Below are positions 6,604 to 6,687 of a stretch of DNA of 6,687 nt, piece by piece (within the stretch, counting starts at the first letter, position 1; every line of letters begins with the position of its first letter). The DNA is taken from NCBI GenBank assembly GCA_030613225.1, contig JAUWMJ010000175.1, forward strand, positions 1 through 6,687, written 5' to 3'. The translations under genes and the position numbers were made by a program. This stretch comes from Desulfobacterales bacterium. GTDB taxonomy: Bacteria > Desulfobacterota > Desulfobacteria > Desulfobacterales > JAUWMJ01. Under the pieces are notes generated by a model. The model worked only from the letters and a program-made list of their open reading frames with translations, had not been told where the DNA came from and did not search any database.

Positions 6604-6687
6604 CTACAAAGATGCTTCGCCTGTCTGTTTATATTTATATGCAATATGATCTGCAATAACATTAAAGATAAAGGTAAATAAAAAAAG
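6604..6687 (-). CDS. pstC: Phosphate ABC transporter permease PstC, C-terminal end (partial)
   Basis: This is a partial gene whose 5' part lies beyond the right edge. The minus strand is open from the edge for 27 codons and ends in TAG at 6604-6606. The visible peptide is a hydrophobic helix end (LFLFTFIFNVIADHI) followed by a short basic tail (AYKYKQTGEASL). That is what the last transmembrane helix and cytoplasmic tail of a PstC permease look like. PstC pairs with PstA to form the inner-membrane channel of the high-affinity phosphate importer. The identification rests on this short tail plus position, because pstC normally comes directly before pstA. Unusually, a tandem 9-bp repeat array begins one base after the stop codon. 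The tail alone would not identify the protein without the neighbouring pstA and pstB. Confidence 0.82.
   Translation of the reverse strand, partial: LFLFTFIFNVIADHIAYKYKQTGEASL

Overview
The window shows the minus-strand end of a phosphate-uptake and phosphate-signalling locus. In transcription order (right to left) it holds the last 27 codons of pstC, then complete pstA, pstB, phoU, phoB and phoR. After a gap of about 270 bp comes an alpha/beta hydrolase gene, followed by a possible small gene that runs off the left edge. Every confident gene lies on the minus strand.

Organism: the genes indicate a Gram-negative-type bacterium of middling G+C. PhoR is a long sensor with an extracytoplasmic domain. 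The spacers are filled with palindromic repeats of a kind I associate with Desulfobacterota (Desulfobacterales-like) genomes. This placement is an inference from repeat style and gene order, not a database result.

Layout: (1) 6604-6687, 3' end of pstC. (2) 6316-6603, a pstC-pstA spacer almost filled by a composite repeat: an 8-unit array of a 9-10 bp motif starting one base after the pstC stop, an AT-rich stretch, a G+C-rich core with a duplicated 26-mer and a strong stem-loop, then a 4-unit array of the same motif in inverted orientation. (3) 4596-6315, pstA and pstB, 10 nt apart. (4) 3917-4573, phoU, 22 nt after pstB. (5) 3641-3916, a phoU-phoB spacer with a 135-bp MITE-like palindrome nested between inverted arms made of GATTGA(A/C) repeats. 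(6) 1176-3640, phoB and phoR, overlapping by 4 nt (ATGA). (7) 910-1175, a spacer with no gene. (8) 142-909, the hydrolase. (9) 1-148, a low-confidence partial ORF that overlaps the hydrolase stop.

How the genes work together: PstC and PstA form the membrane channel and PstB is the ATPase of the high-affinity phosphate importer. PhoU links transporter state to the PhoR kinase. PhoR phosphorylates PhoB, which activates Pho-regulon promoters, normally including the one ahead of pstS (outside this window). The two repeat elements lie exactly at pstC/pstA and phoU/phoB, so in RNA they would form large hairpins inside an otherwise compact operon. I see no new enzymatic or defence system. The most unusual content is these two intergenic elements.
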